Source: Natrinema salifodinae
GTDB lineage: Archaea; Halobacteriota; Halobacteria; Halobacteriales; Natrialbaceae
DNA: 64,000 bases
Direction of reading: 5' to 3'
NCBI RefSeq assembly: GCF_900110455.1
Contig: NZ_FOIS01000003.1
Span: forward strand, 1 to 64,000
The position numbers and the translations under genes are program-made. The notes under the pieces were generated by a model that ran no database searches, was not told where the DNA came from, and worked only from the letters and a program-made list of their open reading frames with translations. Within the stretch, counting starts at the first letter, position 1, and the number at the start of each line of letters is the position of its first letter. This document shows, in pieces, positions 1-9,224 of this stretch.

Positions 1-24
1 TCGTCGTCGGTAGGTATCGAAAAA

Positions 25-95
25 TGCGCTGGCTGGGATTTGAACCCAGGTTGTGACCATGGCAAGGTCACGTGATACCACTACACTACCAGCGC
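25..95 (-). tRNA. tRNA-Gly (anticodon GCC)
   Basis: The minus strand folds as a full cloverleaf of 71 nt. The acceptor stem is GCGCTGG paired with CCAGCGC, the discriminator A is at base 25, and the anticodon stem TGACC/GGTCA encloses the loop TTGCCAT with anticodon GCC. The T arm contains the usual GGTTCAAATCC-type loop. There is no intron and no encoded CCA. A run of five T residues on the transcript strand follows immediately (bases 20-24), as expected for archaeal termination. Confidence 0.96.
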
Positions 96-126
96 CCTGC
101 TGCACTCATACCTACTGCCGGAAGGA

Positions 127-134
127 TGTATAAG
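127..134 (-). promoter_or_regulatory. TATA box of the tRNA-Gly gene
   Basis: On the minus strand the octamer CTTATACA lies about 30-35 bases upstream of the mature 5' end of the tRNA at base 95. This is normal spacing for an archaeal TATA element with a start site near base 104. The call rests on position and composition only. Confidence 0.6.
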
Positions 135-335
135 CGTTGCGAATTAACCCGGTATCGATACGGGACACCATATCGCTCGCGGCGTGATCGACACGGCAAT
201 GCGCCGGCGACAACAGGCATTATTAACCGGATTTCGGGTGATCGCTTGCTGACTCGTTGCCGCCCACGAATGTGTCTCCGTTCGGCACGAATTCTCGGGT
301 GTGAGGGGTTCACAGCCGGAATCGAATCCGCTATT

Positions 336-343
336 CTTTTAAG
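336..343 (+). promoter_or_regulatory. Candidate TATA box of the ribosomal superoperon
   Basis: The sequence CTTTTAAG sits in an AT-rich patch of otherwise GC-rich DNA. It would place transcription start near 368, about 30 bases upstream of the ATG at 400. It is the best TATA-like element in the upstream region, but a leader of that length is longer than the leaderless pattern seen elsewhere in this window. Confidence 0.4.
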
Positions 344-399
344 ACCCTATCCGCAATACATCGCTACAGTCTAGTGACGCGGCGCCGAAGCGTCTCGGC

Positions 400-1278
400 A
401 TGACCGTCAGCGTACTCGTGCCGTCGTCGCTCACCCGGGAAGCCGAGGACAAACGCGAGGCCACTCGCAAACTCGGATACGTCGCCCGCGCGGCGACGAT
501 CTTCCGGGCCGATCGCCTGGTCGTCTACCCAGATCGGGACGGCGAAACCGGGCGATTCGACGGCGGGTTCGTAAGTACCGTCTTGCGGTATGCCGCAACC
601 CCTCCGTACCTCCGAAACGAGGTATGGGGGATGCGGGACGAACTGGAGTACGCGGGCGTCTTGCCGCCGCTCCGCGCCATGTCACAGACCGGCTCCGAAT
701 CTACCGGTTCGGGGTCGTCAAGACAAGGGATCGTGACCGAGGTCGGACCTGAAGGGCGCGTCCGGGTCAATTGCGGACTGCAACACCCGATCTCCCTCAA
801 TGTCCCTCCGAAAATGGAGGTCGACGAGGGGGAGCGCGTGACCGTCAGGATCTCTTCGCGACGACCGGTCCGGGCGAAGCTCGTCGATCGGCCCCTTCCG
901 GGGCTATCGATTGAGCAGACGGACCTTTCGGCAGCACTCGGCCGTGAGGACGCCGGCGTCCGTATCGCCGCCTCCCGTTACGGTGAAGAACTCACCGTGG
1001 GGCGGCTCGAGACGCTGGCCGGGCGCGTCGAGCGTGACGGTATGACCGTCGCGTTCGGGGCGCCCGAGAGAGGGCTGCCGGACATCCTCGGAATCGAGGC
1101 ATCGGCCGTCACCGCGTCGGACGACTCCGACGACGGGGTGGACGATGACGGAGTCGAACCCACAGCCGATCCGGGGTTCGACCTCTGGCTAAACACGGTT
1201 CCGAACCAGGGAAGCGAGGTCGTGCGAACGGAGGAGGCTCTGTTCGCCACCCTCGCTCCCCTCTCACTGAGAGAGTGA
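400..1278 (+). CDS. Putative SPOUT RNA methyltransferase (first gene of L3 operon)
   Basis: The 292-residue protein belongs by sequence and position to the archaeal/eukaryotic C9orf114 (SPOUT1)-type putative RNA methyltransferase family (Methyltrn_RNA_3), which commonly precedes rpl3 in archaea. It opens with a short strand and the segment RADRLVVYPDR, then a PPYLR motif near residue 65, an inserted OB-like segment (about 105-165) and a C-terminal part ending LWLNTVPNQGSEVVRTEEAL that carries the SPOUT knot signature. The gene ends 4 bases before rpl3, so it is co-transcribed. The substrate RNA is not known to me. The ATG start is the first in the open frame after the upstream stops and matches the expected N terminus. 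Confidence 0.8.
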   Translation: MTVSVLVPSSLTREAEDKREATRKLGYVARAATIFRADRLVVYPDRDGETGRFDGGFVSTVLRYAATPPYLRNEVWGMRDELEYAGVLPPLRAMSQTGSESTGSGSSRQGIVTEVGPEGRVRVNCGLQHPISLNVPPKMEVDEGERVTVRISSRRPVRAKLVDRPLPGLSIEQTDLSAALGREDAGVRIAASRYGEELTVGRLETLAGRVERDGMTVAFGAPERGLPDILGIEASAVTASDDSDDGVDDDGVEPTADPGFDLWLNTVPNQGSEVVRTEEALFATLAPLSLRE

Positions 1279-1282
1279 TAGA

Positions 1283-2305
1283 ATGCCACAGTCAAACGCA
1301 CCACGCAAAGGCTCACTCGGGTTCGGCCCACGGAAGCGCGCCTCCTCGGAGGTGCCGCGCTTCAACTCGTGGCCGGACGACGACGGACAGCCGACGCTCC
1401 AGGGCTTCGCGGGCTACAAGGCCGGCATGACCCACGTCGTCATGGTCGACGACCAAGCGAACTCGCCGACCGAGGGGATGGAACAGACCGTCCCCGTGAC
1501 GATCGTGGAGACGCCGCCGATGCGCGCAGTCGCGCTGCGAGCGTACGAAGATACCCCATACGGGAAGAAGCCGGTCACCGAGGTCTGGACCGACGAGTTC
1601 GTTCCTGAACTCGATCGTGTCCTCGACCTCCCCGGTGACGACTACGACACCGACGCCGCCACGGACGAGCTCCGTGGCCTCCTCGAAGAGGGTCGCGTCG
1701 ACGACGTGCGAGTCATCACGCACACGGTTCCGGCCGAGGTTCCCTCGGTCCCGAAGAAGAAACCGGACGTGATGGAGACGCGCGTCGGCGGCGGCAACTC
1801 CGTCGAGGATCGCGTCGACTTCGCCCTCGAACTGCTCGAGGACGGCGGCGAGCACGTCATGAACGACGTGTTCCGCGCCGGCGAGTACGTCGACGCCAGC
1901 GGTGTCACGAAAGGGAAAGGGACTCAGGGCCCCGTCAAGCGGTGGGGCGTCCAGAAACGCAAGGGCAAGCACGCCCGGCAGGGCTGGCGCCGCCGCATCG
2001 GGAACCTCGGTCCGTGGAACCCGTCCCGCGTTCGGTCGACGGTCCCCCAGCAGGGGCAGACCGGCTACCACCAGCGGACGGAACTGAACAAGCGCCTCGT
2101 CGACATCGGCGACGGCGCAGACGCGACGGTCGACGGCGGCTTCGTCAACTACGGCGAAGTCGACGGACCGCACGCGCTGATCAAGGGCTCGCTCCCCGGG
2201 CCGGAACAGCGCCTCGTGCGCTTCCGCCCGGCGATCCGACCCGGAGACCAGCCGCGCCTCGATCCCGAGGTGCGCTACGTCTCCACCGCATCCAACCAGG
2301 GATAA
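1283..2305 (+). CDS. rpl3: 50S ribosomal protein L3 (uL3)
   Basis: The 340-residue product is a full-length archaeal uL3. Its N terminus (APRKGSLGFGPRKRA) and the loop around residues 215-265 (WGVQKRKGKHARQGWRR, GNLGPWNPSRVRSTVPQQGQ) are the parts that reach the peptidyl-transferase centre. Haloarchaeal acidic surface segments lie between these basic elements. It follows the SPOUT gene by 4 bases and precedes rpl4 by 3 bases. Confidence 0.98.
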   Translation: MPQSNAPRKGSLGFGPRKRASSEVPRFNSWPDDDGQPTLQGFAGYKAGMTHVVMVDDQANSPTEGMEQTVPVTIVETPPMRAVALRAYEDTPYGKKPVTEVWTDEFVPELDRVLDLPGDDYDTDAATDELRGLLEEGRVDDVRVITHTVPAEVPSVPKKKPDVMETRVGGGNSVEDRVDFALELLEDGGEHVMNDVFRAGEYVDASGVTKGKGTQGPVKRWGVQKRKGKHARQGWRRRIGNLGPWNPSRVRSTVPQQGQTGYHQRTELNKRLVDIGDGADATVDGGFVNYGEVDGPHALIKGSLPGPEQRLVRFRPAIRPGDQPRLDPEVRYVSTASNQG

Positions 2306-2308
2306 CAC

Positions 2309-3061
2309 ATGGACGCAACAGTACGCGACCTGGACGGCTCGGACGCGGGCTCGGTCGAGCTCCCGGCGGTCTTCGAGACCCAGTACCGCCCGGATCTGAT
2401 CGCCCGCGCCGTTCGCGCCGCCCAGGCAAACCGGAAACAGGACTACGGCTCCGACGAATTCGCCGGCCTCCGAACGCCGGCCGAATCGTTCGGTAGCGGC
2501 CGCGGGATGGCCCACGTCCCACGACAGGAGGGACGCGGTCGCCGCGTTCCCCAGACGGTCAAGGGACGCAAGGCCCACCCGCCAAAAGCCGAGAAGGACT
2601 GGACTGAATCAATCAACACGAAAGAGAAAAAACTGGCCGTCCGCAGCGCCATCGCTGCGACGACCGACGCCGAACTCGTCGCCGATCGCGGCCACGAGTT
2701 CGACGGCGATACCGAACTGCCCGTTGTCGTCTCCGACGAGTTCGAGGACCTCCAGAAGACCAAGGAGGTCGTCGAGTTCCTCGAGGCCGCCGGCCTCGCG
2801 GACGACGTCGAGCGCGCAGACGAGGGCCGCAGCGTCCGCTCGGGTCGCGGGAAGACCCGCGGTCGCAAGTACAAACAGCCCAAGTCGATCCTCTTCGTCA
2901 CCTCGAGCGAGACCGGCCCGTCCCGTGCGGCCCGGAACCTCGCCGGCGCGGACGTCGCAACGGCCGCCGAGGTCGACGCGGAGGAGCTCGCACCCGGCGC
3001 ACAGCCCGGACGGCTGACCATCTGGACCGAGAGCGCACTCGAAGAGGTGGCCGACCGATGA
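2309..3061 (+). CDS. rpl4: 50S ribosomal protein L4 (uL4)
   Basis: This 250-residue protein is archaeal uL4. The long basic loop near residues 60-110 and the motif RSGRGKTRGRKYK near residues 175-190 are the family hallmarks; the loop lines the exit tunnel. The stop codon overlaps the ATG of rpl23 by 4 bases, typical translational coupling in this operon. Confidence 0.98.
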   Translation: MDATVRDLDGSDAGSVELPAVFETQYRPDLIARAVRAAQANRKQDYGSDEFAGLRTPAESFGSGRGMAHVPRQEGRGRRVPQTVKGRKAHPPKAEKDWTESINTKEKKLAVRSAIAATTDAELVADRGHEFDGDTELPVVVSDEFEDLQKTKEVVEFLEAAGLADDVERADEGRSVRSGRGKTRGRKYKQPKSILFVTSSETGPSRAARNLAGADVATAAEVDAEELAPGAQPGRLTIWTESALEEVADR

Positions 3062-3309
3062 GCGTCATCGAACACCCGCTGGTCACCGAGAAGGCCATGA
3101 ACGACATGGACTTCGAGAACAAGCTCCAGTTCGTCGTCACTCCGGACGCCGCCAAGCCGGAGATCCGCGACGAAGTCGAGGAGCGTTTCGAGATCTCGGT
3201 TCAGAACATCAACACGCAGGTTACGATGAACGGCAAGAAGAAGGCCGTCGTCCGCCTCTCCGAGGAGGACGACGCGCAGGAAGTTGCTTCGCGAATCGGG
3301 GTGTTCTAA
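3058..3309 (+). CDS. rpl23: 50S ribosomal protein L23 (uL23)
   Basis: The 83-residue product starts at the ATG overlapping the end of rpl4 and has the archaeal uL23 pattern: IEHPLVTEKAMNDM at the N terminus and a central NINTQVTMNGKKKAVVRL hairpin. In the ribosome it lies at the exit tunnel and docks SRP and the translocon. Length matches other haloarchaeal L23 proteins. Confidence 0.98.
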   Translation: MSVIEHPLVTEKAMNDMDFENKLQFVVTPDAAKPEIRDEVEERFEISVQNINTQVTMNGKKKAVVRLSEEDDAQEVASRIGVF

Positions 3310-3312
3310 TCC

Positions 3313-4035
3313 ATGGGACGACGCATTCTCGGTCAACGACGCGGCCGCGGGACCTCCACGTTCCGTGCCCCGTCGCACCGCTACAAGGCGAAGCTCGACC
3401 ACAAGAAAGAAGAGGACGACGACATCGTCCGCGGGACTGTCGTGGATATCGAACACGACCCCGCGCGGTCGGCACCGGTCGCCGCCGTCGAGTTCGAGGA
3501 CGATGACCAGCGACTCGTCCTCGCGCCCGAAGGCATCACCGTCGGCGAAGAGCTGCAGGTCGGTGTCAGCGCGGAGATCAAGCCCGGCAACACGCTCCCG
3601 CTCGCGGAGATCCCCGAAGGTGTGCCGGTCTGTAACGTCGAAGCAAACCCCGGCGACGGCGGCAAGTTCGCCCGCGCCTCGGGGACCAACGCCGACCTGA
3701 TCACCCACGACCGCAACGCTGCGGTCATCCAGCTTCCCAGCGGCGAGGTCAAGCGCCTCGATCCGCAGTGTCGCGCCACCATCGGCGTCGTCGCCGGTGG
3801 CGGTCGCACGGAGAAGCCGATGGTCAAGGCCGGCAACAAGTACCACAAGATGAAAGCCCGGGGCACGAAGTGGCCCCGCGTCCGCGGTGTTGCAATGAAC
3901 GCCGTCGACCACCCGTTCGGTGGCGGCGGCCGCCAGCACCCCGGCAAACCGAAGTCCGTCTCGCGGGACGCCCCGCCGGGACGGAAGGTCGGTGACATCT
4001 CCTCCCGACGCACCGGTCGAGGTGGAAACAAATGA
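3313..4035 (+). CDS. rpl2: 50S ribosomal protein L2 (uL2)
   Basis: The 240-residue protein is uL2, which binds 23S rRNA and supports peptidyl transfer. The C-terminal segment [19 protein letters not shown] contains the conserved His of the family. The N terminus ([19 protein letters not shown]) is basic, as usual. The stop overlaps the rps19 ATG. Confidence 0.98.
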   Translation: MGRRILGQRRGRGTSTFRAPSHRYKAKLDHKKEEDDDIVRGTVVDIEHDPARSAPVAAVEFEDDDQRLVLAPEGITVGEELQVGVSAEIKPGNTLPLAEIPEGVPVCNVEANPGDGGKFARASGTNADLITHDRNAAVIQLPSGEVKRLDPQCRATIGVVAGGGRTEKPMVKAGNKYHKMKARGTKWPRVRGVAMNAVDHPFGGGGRQHPGKPKSVSRDAPPGRKVGDISSRRTGRGGNK

Positions 4036-4454
4036 GTCAGGAGTACCGAACCGGCCGCGAAGGTGAGTTCACCTACCGCGGCTACACGCTCGAGGAGCTG
4101 CAGGATCTGGAGCTCGACGAGGTTGCGGAACTGCTACCCGCGCGCCAGCGGCGAAGTATCGAACGCGGCCTCGCCGTCGAGAAGCAGAAGCTTCTCGAAG
4201 AGGCCCGCGAGAAGGGCGAGGAAGAGACGGCGAACGCGCCGATCCGAACGCACCTCCGGGACATGCCGATCCTGCCGGAGTTCGTCGGCCTGACCTTCGA
4301 GGTCTACAACGGCCAGGCGTTCGAGCGCGTACGCGTCGAACCTGAGATGATCGGACACTATCTCGGCGAGTTCCAGCTGACCCGCACGTCCGTCGAACAC
4401 GGCCAGGCGGGGATCGGCGCAACTCGTTCCTCGAAGTTCGTCCCACTGAAGTGA
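4032..4454 (+). CDS. rps19: 30S ribosomal protein S19 (uS19)
   Basis: The 140-residue uS19 has the archaeal N-terminal extension ([18 protein letters not shown]) followed by the conserved core [20 protein letters not shown] and the C-terminal YLGEFQLTR segment. It acts in the head of the small subunit near S13. It starts inside the end of rpl2. Confidence 0.98.
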   Translation: MSQEYRTGREGEFTYRGYTLEELQDLELDEVAELLPARQRRSIERGLAVEKQKLLEEAREKGEEETANAPIRTHLRDMPILPEFVGLTFEVYNGQAFERVRVEPEMIGHYLGEFQLTRTSVEHGQAGIGATRSSKFVPLK

Positions 4455-4461
4455 TCAACGC

Positions 4462-4944
4462 ATGGGAATCAACTACTCAGTCGACGCGGATCCGGACGCC
4501 ACCGCGAAAGCGATGCTCCGGGAGCGTCATATGAGCCACAAGCACAGCAAGGAGGTCGCCCGCGAGATCAAGGGCCGAACCATCGGGGACGCCCAGGCGT
4601 ACCTTCAGGACGTGATCGACGAAGTGCAGTCGGTGCCCTTCAAGTCGCACAACGCCGGGGCGGGCCACCGCTCCGACGTCGAGGGCTGGGACGCCGGCAA
4701 GTACCCGGAGAAGGTCTCCGAGGCGTTCCTCGACCTGCTCGAGAACGTCGAGGGCAATGCCGACCACCAGGGCTTCGACGGCGAGTCGATGGAGATCGTC
4801 CACGTCGCCGCCCACAAGGTCGGCGAGTCCGTCGGCCGCAAGCCCCGCGCGATGGGGCGGGCGTCGTCGTGGAACACGCCGCAGGTCGACGTCGAGATCG
4901 TCGTCGAGGAACCAGAGGACGAGATAGACGAGGGTGATACCTAA
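4462..4944 (+). CDS. rpl22: 50S ribosomal protein L22 (uL22)
   Basis: The 160-residue uL22 starts [18 protein letters not shown] and carries the conserved [18 protein letters not shown] segment (residues about 117-135) that forms the tunnel-lining hairpin. The tail is acidic. The TAA stop shares a base with the rps3 ATG. Confidence 0.98.
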   Translation: MGINYSVDADPDATAKAMLRERHMSHKHSKEVAREIKGRTIGDAQAYLQDVIDEVQSVPFKSHNAGAGHRSDVEGWDAGKYPEKVSEAFLDLLENVEGNADHQGFDGESMEIVHVAAHKVGESVGRKPRAMGRASSWNTPQVDVEIVVEEPEDEIDEGDT

Positions 4945-5897
4945 TGGCTGACGAACAACAGTTCATCGAAAACGGCCTGCAGCGGTCGCAGATCGACGAG
5001 TTCTTCCAGGAAGAACTCGGTCGTGCAGGCTACGGTGGTATGGACGTCGCCAAGACGCCGATGGGTACCCAGATCGTCCTCAAGGCCGAGAAGCCGGGGA
5101 TGGTCATCGGCAAGGGCGGCGAGAACATCCGGAAGGTCACGACGGCTCTCGAGGAGAAGTTCGACCTCGAGGACCCCCAGATCGACGTGCAGGAGGTCGA
5201 AGAACCCGACCTCAACGCGCGGATCGTGGCCGACCGCCTGGCCAACGCGCTCGAACGCGGCTGGTACTTCCGCAAGGCCGGTCACACGACGATCGACCGG
5301 ATTATGGAAGCCGGCGCGCTCGGCGCCGAGATCGTCCTTTCGGGGAAGGTCACGGGCGCTCGATCGCGCGTTGAGAAGTTCAACCGCGGCTACATCAAGC
5401 ACAACGGCGAGCCCGCCGAAGAGGTCGTCGACCACGGCCAGGGCGTCGCGGTGATGAAGCTCGGCACCATCGGTGTCGACGTCAAGATCATCCCGCCAGG
5501 CGCCGAGTTGCCCGACGACTTCCAGATCAACGAGGACATGGATCCAGAAGAGGTCGTCCCCGATGCCGTCGAGGCCAACGAGGCCGAGGGCGTCGAGGAA
5601 CTCCTCGAGGGCGAACCCGAGGAGGCCGAGGCCGCCGACGCCGGCGCCGAGGCTGCGGCCGACGAGGCCGTCGAGACCGAACCCGAACTCGACGAGGAAG
5701 ACGTCGAGGAGGTCATCGAAGAGGAAGTCGAGGCTGACGCCGACGAAGAGTTCGAGGAAGTCGACGTCCCCGAAGGCGACGAGGACGTCGAAGAAGAACT
5801 CGACGAACTCGAGGAGGACGTCGAGGCGGAAGCCGAAGAGCTCGTCGAGGAGATGGAAGCCGAGGATGCGGACGAAGACGAGGGAGGTGACGCCTGA
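4944..5897 (+). CDS. rps3: 30S ribosomal protein S3 (uS3) with long acidic tail
   Basis: The 317-residue product has a type II KH domain with the GXXG loop in [14 protein letters not shown] (about residues 52-65), then the conserved [14 protein letters not shown] segment and the core end near residue 205. About 110 further residues are almost entirely Glu, Asp, Val and Ala (for example [18 protein letters not shown]). Acidic S3 tails are usual in haloarchaea; this one is long. It overlaps rpl29 by one base. Confidence 0.97.
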   Translation: MADEQQFIENGLQRSQIDEFFQEELGRAGYGGMDVAKTPMGTQIVLKAEKPGMVIGKGGENIRKVTTALEEKFDLEDPQIDVQEVEEPDLNARIVADRLANALERGWYFRKAGHTTIDRIMEAGALGAEIVLSGKVTGARSRVEKFNRGYIKHNGEPAEEVVDHGQGVAVMKLGTIGVDVKIIPPGAELPDDFQINEDMDPEEVVPDAVEANEAEGVEELLEGEPEEAEAADAGAEAAADEAVETEPELDEEDVEEVIEEEVEADADEEFEEVDVPEGDEDVEEELDELEEDVEAEAEELVEEMEAEDADEDEGGDA

Positions 5898-6118
5898 TGG
5901 CGATCCTGCACGTCGAAGAGATCCGCGACATGACCCCTGCCGAACGGCAGGAGGAACTCGAGGAGCTCGAGACCGAGCTGCTGAACGCGAAGTCCGTCCT
6001 GGCCGCCGGCGGGGCCCCGGAGAACCCGGGCCGCATCGGTGAGCTGCGTCGCACCATCGCGCGGATCAAGACGGTCCAGCGCGAGGAAGGCGACCTCGAG
6101 GACGAAGCGGACGAATAA
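5897..6118 (+). CDS. rpl29: 50S ribosomal protein L29 (uL29)
   Basis: The 73-residue protein is a helical hairpin with the sequence [20 protein letters not shown] and a central [20 protein letters not shown] motif characteristic of archaeal uL29. It lies at the exit tunnel. The start overlaps the rps3 stop. Confidence 0.97.
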   Translation: MAILHVEEIRDMTPAERQEELEELETELLNAKSVLAAGGAPENPGRIGELRRTIARIKTVQREEGDLEDEADE

Positions 6119-6140
6119 CCACACCCTACACACCAACACC

Positions 6141-6605
6141 ATGGCACTGACACCCGAGACCCTGCCGCGACACGAACTCAACGGCCTCCCCGTGCGGGTC
6201 GTCGAGAGCGACGACGCCTCGCGGGAGGGCCTGGCGGGTCGCGTCGTCATCGAGACGACGAAGACCCTCTCGATCGAGATTCGCGATAACGGCGAGTCTC
6301 GGGTCGTCATGGTGCCGAAATCGGGCTCGACGTTCGAGTTCGCGATCACAGATGACGCCGCCGACCTCGCAAAGAGGTCGGGGACCGCGTCCAAACTGGC
6401 CGACACTGAACCCGACTCCGCCGAGTCATCGGACGAGTCGGACCGAGCCGGCGGCGACGCCGCCGGCTGTCGTGGCGATGGTCCCTCGCGGGACCACCGC
6501 CACGCTGCTGGCGAGGACGTGGCCTACGTTACGGTCGATGGATCGCGCTTGCTCTCACGACCCGCCCGACGCACGGAAACGAGTGGTGACTCACCATGGC
6601 AATAG
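6141..6605 (+). CDS. rnp1: Ribonuclease P protein component 1 (Rpp29/Pop4), with in-frame palindromic insertion
   Basis: The ATG at 6141 gives a 154-residue protein that begins MALTPETLPRHELNGLPVRVVES, the archaeal Rnp1 N terminus. The Sm-like barrel follows (GRVVIETTKTLSIE, VMVPKSGSTFEF) and the C terminus GEDVAYVTVDGSRLLSRPARRTE is the usual family end. Between these, residues about 85-128 are a non-conserved stretch encoded partly by two adjacent perfect or near-perfect hairpins at 6446-6503. It binds RNase P RNA and helps 5' maturation of tRNA. It overlaps rps17 by 10 bases. The longer open frame upstream has no Rnp1 similarity. Confidence 0.93.
   Translation: MALTPETLPRHELNGLPVRVVESDDASREGLAGRVVIETTKTLSIEIRDNGESRVVMVPKSGSTFEFAITDDAADLAKRSGTASKLADTEPDSAESSDESDRAGGDAAGCRGDGPSRDHRHAAGEDVAYVTVDGSRLLSRPARRTETSGDSPWQ
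6446..6503. repeat. Two adjacent palindromes inside rnp1
   Basis: Bases 6446-6468 form a perfect 10-bp stem with a 3-base loop (AGCCGGCGGC, GAC, GCCGCCGGCT). Bases 6472-6503 form a 14-bp stem with one mismatch and a 4-base loop (GTGGCGATGGTCCC, TCGC, GGGACCACCGCCAC). They lie in frame within the linker of Rnp1 and look like an inserted mobile palindromic cassette. Confidence 0.8.
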
Positions 6606-7039
6606 GACTAGACGTTGAAACCCCTCCGGAACCAGAAAACCCGGAGGAATACGACTACGAGAAGTGTCCGTTCTACGGCGAGCTCTCCGTTCGAGGCCAA
6701 GTCCTCGAGGGGACCGTCGTCTCGACGGACATGGACAAGACCGTGGTCGTCGAGCGAGAGTACGACGTGGCGGTTCCGAAATACGACCGCCACATGAAGC
6801 GACGCTCGCGCGTCCCGGCTCACGTGCCGGGCGTGCTCGAGCCGCTCTCGGTCGGTGACACGGTCAAGATCGCAGAGACCCGACCACTGTCGAAGACCAA
6901 ATCGCACGTGGTCGTCGAAGTAACCGAAGAAGCAACCGCGGCGGACGTCGCCGAGCTCACGGGCCAGGCCGAGCCTGAGCCGGAGCTCTCCGACGAGGAC
7001 CTCGCCGCGGCTGCAGACGAAGACGAAGGTGATCAGTGA
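6596..7039 (+). CDS. rps17: 30S ribosomal protein S17 (uS17)
   Basis: The 147-residue uS17 has the archaeal N-terminal extension [13 protein letters not shown] then [20 protein letters not shown] and the conserved OB-fold strand pair [14 protein letters not shown]. The last 35 residues are acidic. It starts within the last codons of rnp1 and ends over the rpl14 start. Confidence 0.97.
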   Translation: MAIGLDVETPPEPENPEEYDYEKCPFYGELSVRGQVLEGTVVSTDMDKTVVVEREYDVAVPKYDRHMKRRSRVPAHVPGVLEPLSVGDTVKIAETRPLSKTKSHVVVEVTEEATAADVAELTGQAEPEPELSDEDLAAAADEDEGDQ

Positions 7040-7437
7040 TGGAGGCGATGAAAGCCGACGTCACGCAGGGCCTCAAGAAAGGCTCGCTGGTCACGTGCGC
7101 CGACAACACCGGCGCGCGTGAGTTGAAGGTCATCAGTGTCTCGGGCTACCACGGCACCAAGAACCGCCAGCCGAAGGCGGGGATCGGTGACAAGGTGACC
7201 GTCTCGGTCACGAAGGGTACCCCCGAGATGCGCCGCCAGGTCCTCGAAGCCGTCATCGTCCGCCAGCGGAAGTCGATCCGCCGACCGGACGGCACGCGGC
7301 TGAAGTTCGAGGACAACGCGGCGGTCATCATCGACGAGAACGAAGAGCCCCGCGGCACGGAGATCAAGGGGCCGATCGCTCGCGAAGTCGCAGAGCGCTT
7401 CGGTGCAATCGCCTCTACCGCGACGATGATCGTATAG
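7039..7437 (+). CDS. rpl14: 50S ribosomal protein L14 (uL14)
   Basis: The ATG at 7039 gives [16 protein letters not shown] and 132 residues, matching the known haloarchaeal L14 N terminus; a GTG one codon earlier is less likely. Core motifs are [16 protein letters not shown] and [24 protein letters not shown]. It lies at the subunit interface. The start overlaps the rps17 stop codon. Confidence 0.97.
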   Translation: MEAMKADVTQGLKKGSLVTCADNTGARELKVISVSGYHGTKNRQPKAGIGDKVTVSVTKGTPEMRRQVLEAVIVRQRKSIRRPDGTRLKFEDNAAVIIDENEEPRGTEIKGPIAREVAERFGAIASTATMIV

Positions 7438-7439
7438 AT

Positions 7440-7796
7440 ATGAGCAAGCAACCACACAAACAGCGAACGCAGACGGAGCGTGCGCCGCTGCACAAGCGGC
7501 AGAAGCAGCTCCACGCGACGCTGTCCGACGAGCTCCGCGAGGAGTACGACACCCGTCGCACCCGCGTCAACGCGGGCGACACGGTCGAGATCATGCGCGG
7601 CGACCACGCCGGCGAGCAAGGCGAGGTCATGCGCGCGATTCTCGAAGACGGGACGATCCACGTCGAGGACGTGACCGTCGAGACGGCCGACGGCGAAGAA
7701 GTGCCGCGGCCGCTCGACCCGTCGAACGTCCGGATCACGGAGCTCGACCTCGAGGACGAGCGTCGCGAGGCACGCCTCGAAGGTGATAACGAATGA
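7440..7796 (+). CDS. rpl24: 50S ribosomal protein L24 (uL24)
   Basis: The 118-residue protein contains the KOW motif ([20 protein letters not shown]) at residues about 41-60, as in archaeal uL24. It helps initiate large-subunit assembly. It begins 2 bases after rpl14 and overlaps rps4e by 4 bases. Confidence 0.97.
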   Translation: MSKQPHKQRTQTERAPLHKRQKQLHATLSDELREEYDTRRTRVNAGDTVEIMRGDHAGEQGEVMRAILEDGTIHVEDVTVETADGEEVPRPLDPSNVRITELDLEDERREARLEGDNE

Positions 7797-8494
7797 CGAA
7801 ACACCAGAAACGACTGTCGGTCCCGAAGTCCTGGCCGGTCGAGCGGAAGACCGAGACCTTCACGGTGAAGGCCGGTGCCGGCCCGCACGGTAAGGAGGGC
7901 GTCCCGCTCGTCGTCCTCCTGCGGGACGTGCTCGGCTACGTGGACTCGCGCAAGGAAGCCCGGTACGCCCTCTCCGAGGATGCGATCCTCATCAACGGGG
8001 ACGCGATCAACGACGAACAGCGCCCGATCGGCATGTTCGACATCGTTGCCTTCCCCGGGCGCGAGGAGTACTACCGCGTCTTCCCCGACGAGGGCGGTCA
8101 GCTCGCGCTGACCGGGATCAACGAGGACGCGGCCCAGAGCCGCCTCGGCAAGATCGAGAGCAAGCAGCAGGTGCCCGGCGGCCAGACGCAGCTGACGCTG
8201 CACGACGGGACGAACGTCCTCGTCGAGGACGACGAGTACAGCACCAACGACTCGATCGTCGTCGATAACGAGGACAAGTCGGTCGTCGCCCACTTCCCCT
8301 ACGAAGAGGGCGCGCTCGTCACCGCCGTCCGCGGCAACCACGGCGGCAAGGTCGGCGAGATCAACGCGATCGACGTCACGCCAGGCAGCGGCTCGAACAC
8401 CGTCGGCGTCTCCACGGACGACGGCGGCTTCGAGACGGTCGAGGAGTACGTCGTCGTGATCGACGAGAACTTCGTCGGAGGTGACGACGAATGA
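7793..8494 (+). CDS. rps4e: 30S ribosomal protein S4e (eS4)
   Basis: The 233-residue product is eS4, found only in archaea and eukaryotes. It begins [19 protein letters not shown], has an S4-type RNA-binding segment ([19 protein letters not shown]) and a C-terminal KOW-like element ([13 protein letters not shown]). It is translationally coupled to both neighbours by 4-base overlaps. Confidence 0.97.
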   Translation: MTKHQKRLSVPKSWPVERKTETFTVKAGAGPHGKEGVPLVVLLRDVLGYVDSRKEARYALSEDAILINGDAINDEQRPIGMFDIVAFPGREEYYRVFPDEGGQLALTGINEDAAQSRLGKIESKQQVPGGQTQLTLHDGTNVLVEDDEYSTNDSIVVDNEDKSVVAHFPYEEGALVTAVRGNHGGKVGEINAIDVTPGSGSNTVGVSTDDGGFETVEEYVVVIDENFVGGDDE

Positions 8495-9030
8495 GCGAAG
8501 CCGACTCCGCCGACTTCCACGAGATGCGCGAACCGCGCGTCGAGAAGGTCGTCGTCCACATGGGCGTCGGTCAGGGCGGTCGTGAACTCGGCCGCGCCGA
8601 GGACATCATCGAGGAGGTCACGGGCCAGGAAAGCGTCCGTACGCAGGCAAAGCGGACCGAGCCCGACTTCGGCATCCGTCAGGGTGACCCGATCGGTGCG
8701 AAGGTGACTCTCCGCGGCAACGACGCCTACGATTTCCTCGAGACGGCGCTGCCGCTCGCCGACGTCTCGGCGTCGCAGTTCGACAACACGGGGAACTTCA
8801 GCTTCGGTGTCGAGGAACACACCGACTTCCCCAGCCAGGAGTACGACCCGAACGTCGGGATCTACGGGCTGGACGTCACCGTCAACCTGGTGCGTCCGGG
8901 CTACCGCGTCTCCAAGCGCGACAAGGCCACCCGCTCGATCCCGTCGAAGCACCGTCTGATCCCCGAGGACGCCATCGAGTTCCTCGAGGCGAACTTCGAC
9001 GTCAGCGTGGAGGGCACGGACGATGAGTGA
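8491..9030 (+). CDS. rpl5: 50S ribosomal protein L5 (uL5)
   Basis: The 179-residue uL5 contains the conserved segment [18 protein letters not shown] at the N terminus and a central part rich in family residues ([16 protein letters not shown]). It binds 5S rRNA and contacts P-site tRNA. The next gene starts 8 bases before its stop. Confidence 0.97.
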   Translation: MSEADSADFHEMREPRVEKVVVHMGVGQGGRELGRAEDIIEEVTGQESVRTQAKRTEPDFGIRQGDPIGAKVTLRGNDAYDFLETALPLADVSASQFDNTGNFSFGVEEHTDFPSQEYDPNVGIYGLDVTVNLVRPGYRVSKRDKATRSIPSKHRLIPEDAIEFLEANFDVSVEGTDDE

Positions 9031-9223
9031 AAGCGAAACCGAAACTGAAACCGAAACCAACGCCGACCGCACGGGCGAGCACGCGGCAAAGCGGACGGGA
9101 CAGATCGAGTCCTGTCAGCGCTGTGGCCGCGAGCAAGGGCTCGTCGGCAAGTACGATATCAACCTTTGTCGACAGTGCTTCCGAGAGATCGCCCGCGACA
9201 TGGGATTCAAGAAGTACCGATAA
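9023..9223 (+). CDS. rps14: 30S ribosomal protein S14 (uS14), zinc-binding
   Basis: The 66-residue product ends with the zinc-type uS14 motif: [22 protein letters not shown], with two CxxC pairs, then [14 protein letters not shown]. The N terminus has a Glu-Thr repeat ([11 protein letters not shown]), a haloarchaeal extension. It overlaps rpl5 by 8 bases. Confidence 0.97.
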   Translation: MSESETETETETNADRTGEHAAKRTGQIESCQRCGREQGLVGKYDINLCRQCFREIARDMGFKKYR

Positions 9224-9224
9224 C

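Larger units (their letters stand above)
96..399. other. Intergenic region between divergent tRNA-Gly and ribosomal operon
   Basis: About 300 bases separate the tRNA from the first gene of the ribosomal operon. Open frames here have Arg-rich, non-haloarchaeal composition and overlap one another on both strands, so I treat them as noise. The stretch should carry two divergent promoters: the tRNA TATA box near 130 and a candidate element CTTTTAAG at 336-343 that would start the operon transcript about 30 bases upstream of the first ATG. I see no other structured element. Confidence 0.6.

Noticed and set aside
72-374. A 100-codon frame between tRNA-Gly and the ribosomal operon
   Set aside because: It begins inside the tRNA gene, is Arg-rich and non-acidic, unlike haloarchaeal proteins, and has no promoter spacing that fits.
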